From Bacillota bacterium (GTDB lineage: Bacteria; Bacillota; Clostridia; DSM-8532): 7,424 bases of DNA. Position 1 is the stretch's first letter. Every line of letters starts with the position of its first letter. Position numbers and translations under genes: made by a program. Below are positions 6,901 to 7,424 of this stretch, piece by piece. The stretch covers positions 1 to 7,424 of the forward strand of contig JAEWSN010000064.1 of the NCBI GenBank assembly GCA_023459915.1. The letters are read 5' to 3'. Under the pieces are notes generated by a model that saw nothing but the letters and a program-made list of their open reading frames with translations, did not search any database and was not told the DNA's origin.

Positions 6901-7411
6901 TGCACTGGTGGCCGGCCAGGATTACCGGGTCTCTGCCGCGTTCGGTCATCCGGACGCCGGTGAAACCATCACCGCCACGGTCACCCTCGTGATGGCGAAC
7001 ACCACCGCAACAGGCAATTACGCGTTCTCCGGCGCAACCAGCTTTGAGAGAACCGCGCGCATTTCACCCATGGCCATTTCAGGGACAGTTGCCGTTGTCC
7101 TCGCGGTCGACGCGGACGGCGACGGCCGTGCGGATCCGGGCGATAAACTCACCCTGTCGGGAGTGTCTATCGCGCAGGCAACTGTGACGCACGTCTGGAA
7201 ACGCAATGGCACCACCGTCGGTTCGGAAGCCATGTACATGGTGGATTCCGTGGATGTCGGTAAGCAGCTGACGGCGGTCGTCTCCGGTACAGGGAACCAT
7301 ACCGGAACCCTCACCAGCGCCCCCTACCTGATTCCCACACCCGCGCCGACACCGCCCTCTCCGCCTGCACCACCGCCGCCGCCCCCAGCCCCAGCCCCAA
7401 CCAAAACATAA
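890..7411 (+). CDS. Giant secreted multidomain protein with carbohydrate-binding-like beta-helix, Gly-rich, Ig/Fn3-like and YDG-like modules
   Basis: This 2173-residue protein is probably an extracellular adhesin or glycan-binding protein; no catalytic motif is visible. Modules in order, with residues counted from ATG 890: signal peptide 1-30; beta-helical carbohydrate-binding-like module 31-439, with VKLILDNVNIT (about 115) and VEIELRGHNTL (about 149); three tandem Ig-like repeats 440-700; second beta-helical module 701-1127, with VQLQGIHVES (about 768), SLTMIVSGDNTF (about 793) and five Gly-rich repeats 839-1018; Fn3-like 1128-1225; a module of unknown family with IDYAAETLT 1229-1309; Fn3-like with LEYCLTETDGTTV 1310-1407; InlB-B-repeat-like 1408-1488; Big_1-like with LTATARDSAGNALG 1489-1578; an unassigned beta module 1579-1674; MBG/Ig-like 1675-1766; Ig-like 1767-1885; degenerate YDG-like 1886-1970; clear YDG-like with KTYDGTTNAS 1971-2060; Ig-like with an EF-hand-like loop 2061-2147; Pro-rich tail 2148-2173. 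Module borders are approximate and read by eye. No LPXTG, SLH, choline-binding or LysM anchor is present. The frame is unbroken and Thr/Gly/Ala-rich throughout, as expected of an extended surface rod. Calling it an adhesin is inference; export and modularity are clear. Confidence 0.92.
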   Translation: MRIKHQMKKTLTLLLVLCLLISQFPSMSLAAGTTKSMFGLTVTQLEGENGGFSIPDGFWSNYAGLVTITKPGTYTISGTYDDGSLTSSTSAERDWCRSQSTWRGIIDVTQATGPVKLILDNVNITTTFKRNMPIILSRTSAPTTTTADVEIELRGHNTLIAGRMDLQPSTPVNGNGGGAIVKQGGTGKLTFTGSGSLDAEAVGVAIGSPLVWLSDSERQPYDCGNIFFEHTGTITATVSQDTGPCVGATSGYNLHASTNGVRATTSNIRVRSGLLRLVNTDDGVSFANGAMLGTSYSFDYSGFHRDIFIEGGQVTTSIAGTPGVNFYAIGGGGVPAGEKGVMITGGTLTTPGLTTKAQDARPGMMGGAYGAYISSNSPVSSLSVKSGGTDYPYNHEALLPQDGKIWFQLPAGTTAVSMNGTMYYGKVDTTGNTELKTAFTPVSDISGIPANIDANRTVTLQGVVSPGDATFNSVGNYELLDAGSTGATLMNNRLTVPGGGTVNLRATVWNGTGSSDFAREFSITSTLTPVTGISGVPISLQNNVGVTLTPAIEPANASYQQVVWAVKSGGATIDGNRVTPTMPGTLVLTASIANGVAYGEGYEQDFTIDVPFVPVAALESAIPASLLINESLTLSGSVAPENASYQAITWSVTNAGTTSATITDNKVKATATGTMTLRATIPNGAAAGQDFIKDYTVDVLAADNVLDISVGSITIAKTAGDATSNTVTYSGFGGTNTKDFPKDELLVLKGSYTGKFSWIIVDGATAKVQLQGIHVESDTNLQLSPLELKNNASLTMIVSGDNTFIANASAHEAAAIRVPAGCSLTIEDGGGSLTAQARKGAGIGGAGFGGTGASANGEDAGTIIINGGTVTASSWNGAGIGGGGAYAASAGSGGNITINGGVVNASSLDRGSGIGGGSSDQAGGSGGNIQISGGIVNASAGYLSAGIGGGGSNSGAYTGGAGGTVIISGGTVTATAKPNYSRTMAIGGGCNSNYAQPDNGSLKITGGNIFANRSLSGGKVYNGDNTLYVNCVAASSDGTTPVYKTTVDLTDTVGKNAALTGTNTIDGLSPAYGFNDVRTDGDGKVYLYLPESTTRTATFNGMPGYSGSTNTSDTGILTNSGLTANLTLGTPYLTDSGLTISATPSLNGTVHYLAVKDGASDAYASGEALRDATSVTVLNAAAFANTALNLSGMAAVEGDYTIYAALISTSGVYKSAVQTATFTLPATAPAEADVLIDYAAETLTAASGRPYTLQAFTTPEATTGGTAIPTAPNAGMSITAHIGSTLYLRKVLPDGSIGGEALALTFPAPPDAPASPVCVPDTNSEGTPIATTLIAAPANGESGLEYCLTETDGTTVAGSSWNSTGNFTALTPLKNYTVSARFAATVSAFASEPASTTASTVATVASPTKTGNGAVFAGNTVQVDRSFVRAGESITYTLTAISGYTPNLQINGGSAVALVNPGSGTYTYTFTPAEGTTSITAVANFDGSAVDHITADPVTMFADDARNASQASLEAHLATLTATARDSAGNALGTLPVTFARKEGTATWSATGSSYTYIATSTTAGKTCEMTVTVTPVDATITAIPPITRMVRPQDGYTTHEALGLPLTVTATCTAAGYTAQTLALPVSWSTIPANFGKMETGTGTPATFTGAVALPAWASGTGTVSAEVTITPKHTATITVTQADGMYGTTLASPVIIMTGYEGISLTDGNSRSIRYSGTITKDAVAYGPTTEKPTLPGTYTVTVSYEDETHKGTGSDEFVLARAPSQPNAQSDPANGTYIYGDTILLTAQPLMVTSSGAIAVTISSPSAINANLVDFHYRKSDGGRIQLNNAGITADADGVYRFSYNTSDKMLPIGETLTIEASYSGNELAAESVDTLTVSLHAKPLQGTLTSNLSKTYDFSAGFSDAAVTLDGLAGSDAVTAVADVTAPSRNVGMNMPVAGCEVTLNGADAGWYSAPQSLSGTLTITPRPLSVATATIHDKTYDGTTNASAVITFDGLAVGDALVAGQDYRVSAAFGHPDAGETITATVTLVMANTTATGNYAFSGATSFERTARISPMAISGTVAVVLAVDADGDGRADPGDKLTLSGVSIAQATVTHVWKRNGTTVGSEAMYMVDSVDVGKQLTAVVSGTGNHTGTLTSAPYLIPTPAPTPPSPPAPPPPPPAPAPTKT
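980..2206 (+). other. First beta-helical, carbohydrate-binding-like module (residues 31-439)
   Basis: The module opens with ITKPGTYTISGTYDDG, then VKLILDNVNIT, VEIELRGHNTL and TGKLTFTGSGSLDA. This order ('pGtYtisG', 'v.liLdnv.It', 'v.i.L.g.NtL', 'g.LtitG.GsLda') is typical of the beta-helical domain annotated as carbohydrate-binding in clostridial surface proteins (Cthe_2159-like). Later rungs include IFIEGGQVTTS and VMITGGTLTT. It ends in the DGKIWFQLPAGTT segment. Ligand binding is inferred from the family, not visible in the sequence. Confidence 0.65.
2207..2989 (+). repeat. Three tandem Ig-like repeats (residues 440-527, 528-612, 613-700)
   Basis: Three diverged units of 85-88 residues begin TPVSDISGIPANID, TPVTGISGVPISLQ and VPVAALESAIPASLL. 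Each continues with a 'vtL.g.v.P.nAsyq.v.W.v' strand pair, an 'atI..n.vt' strand and a closing 'L.ATI.NG...g..f..dftidV' segment. Units start at about 2207, 2471 and 2726. Units 2 and 3 are closest (EPANASYQQVVWAV against APENASYQAITWSV); unit 1 is the most diverged. They resemble BIG2-type bacterial Ig folds and probably act as spacers between the two beta-helical modules. Confidence 0.75.
2990..4270 (+). other. Second beta-helical module (residues 701-1127)
   Basis: This module has the same plan as the first: VLDISVGSITI, WIIVDGATAKVQLQGIHVES, ASLTMIVSGDNTFIAN and AAIRVPAGCSLTIEDGGGS (to about residue 831). It then runs into five Gly-rich rungs and ends in the DGKVYLYLPESTT segment. It looks like a paralogous copy of the module at 980-2206 that has gained or kept a Gly-rich repeat stack. 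Confidence 0.65.
3404..3940 (+). repeat. Five Gly-rich beta-solenoid repeats (GAGIGGGG ... INGG.V.A)
   Basis: Units start at about 3407, 3518, 3620, 3719 and 3839, spaced 111, 102, 99 and 120 bases. Each has a 'gAGIGGGG' start, a Gly/Ser/Ala-rich loop, and a strand such as NITINGGVVNASS or TVIISGGTVTATA. Unit 5 (MAIGGGCNSNY ... SLKITGGNIFAN) is the most diverged and carries a Cys. The pattern fits parallel beta-helix rungs, with the Gly-rich part forming tight turns. The repeats lie in frame with no interruption. Confidence 0.85.
6545..7069 (+). other. Pair of YDG-like modules, the first degenerate (residues 1886-2060)
   Basis: The second unit (from 6800) has the full YDG pattern: ITPRPLSV just before and across its start, HDKTYDGTTNAS, ITFDGLAVGDAL, YRVSAAFGHPDAG and a closing TGNYAFSG. 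The first unit (from 6545) keeps SKTYDFSAGFSDAAVTLDGL and the 'p.rnvG' segment, but has YDF in place of YDG and a shortened end. These modules occur in stalks of bacterial surface proteins and are not catalytic. Confidence 0.7.
7070..7330 (+). other. Terminal Ig-like module with EF-hand-like calcium loop (residues 2061-2147)
   Basis: The pattern 'G.v.v...D..GDkLtl.gv....v.hvWkrnGt.vg....Y.vds.DvGkqLta.VsGtgnhtGtltS' marks an Ig-like module common in surface proteins of Bacillota. Its second strand is preceded by DADGDGRADPGD (2074-2085), with acidic residues at loop positions 1, 3, 5, 9 and 12 and Gly at 6. That is the spacing of an EF-hand-type calcium loop. Confidence 0.6.
7331..7408 (+). 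repeat. Proline-rich C-terminal tail (residues 2148-2173)
   Basis: The last 26 residues are almost only Pro, Ala, Thr and Ser and end PAPAPTKT. At DNA level this is a C-rich low-complexity stretch of CCN codons. Such segments normally link a surface protein to a wall-spanning or anchoring part, but here the frame stops. Confidence 0.85.
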
Positions 7412-7424
7412 CCAGGACCCACAA
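7412..7424. other. Sequence after the giant gene's stop, nothing assignable
   Basis: Only 13 bases follow the TAA. No terminator or new gene can be judged. Read in the same frame they would give P-G-P-T, similar in composition to the tail before the stop. Confidence 0.5.

Noticed and set aside
7331..7411. LPXTG-type cell wall sorting signal at the C-terminus
   Set aside because: No LPXTG-like motif, hydrophobic segment or basic tail is present; the protein ends in Pro/Ala/Thr/Lys.

Overview
The window holds the 3' end of one gene and two complete genes. All lie on the + strand, closely spaced, so they may form one transcription unit. In order they are: (1) the C-terminal part of a LuxR/MalT-type transcription regulator (1-591, its start lies outside the window); (2) a small 87-residue protein that looks like a PqqD-family / RiPP-recognition-type winged-helix protein (616-879); (3) one very large secreted multidomain protein of 2173 residues (890-7411), which fills almost the whole rest of the window. 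There are no intergenic stretches over 300 bases, and I see no RNA gene, insertion sequence, CRISPR array or phage feature.

The organism is most likely a moderately GC-rich, possibly gut-associated member of the Bacillota (Clostridia/Oscillospirales-like). This is inferred from strong AGGAGG-type ribosome binding sites, a short Gram-positive-style signal peptide, and a large surface protein. That protein combines a carbohydrate-binding-type beta-helix, Gly-rich 'GAGIGGGG...INGG.V.A' repeats, Ig/Fn3-like modules and YDG-like modules, a mix typical of such bacteria. No marker gene is present, so the placement is tentative.

The large protein reads as a long secreted rod. After the signal peptide come: a beta-helical carbohydrate-binding-like module (about 31-439); three tandem Ig-like repeats (440-700); a second beta-helical module with five Gly-rich repeats (701-1127); then about ten Ig/Fn3/InlB-B-like/YDG-like modules (1128-2147), the last with an EF-hand-like calcium loop; and finally a 26-residue proline-rich tail. 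The two beta-helical modules each end in a similar 'DGK(I/V)...LP' segment, which suggests an internal duplication. No LPXTG signal, SLH repeat or other anchor is visible. The reading frame stops inside the Pro-rich linker, 13 bases before the window ends, so the protein may be released, held by an unknown mechanism, or truncated.

The simplest working model is that the LuxR-type regulator controls a surface or secreted glycan-binding or adhesive protein. The small PqqD-like protein is translationally coupled to the large gene. Its role is unknown; a peptide-binding or chaperone-like role is only an inference from its resemblance to PqqD.
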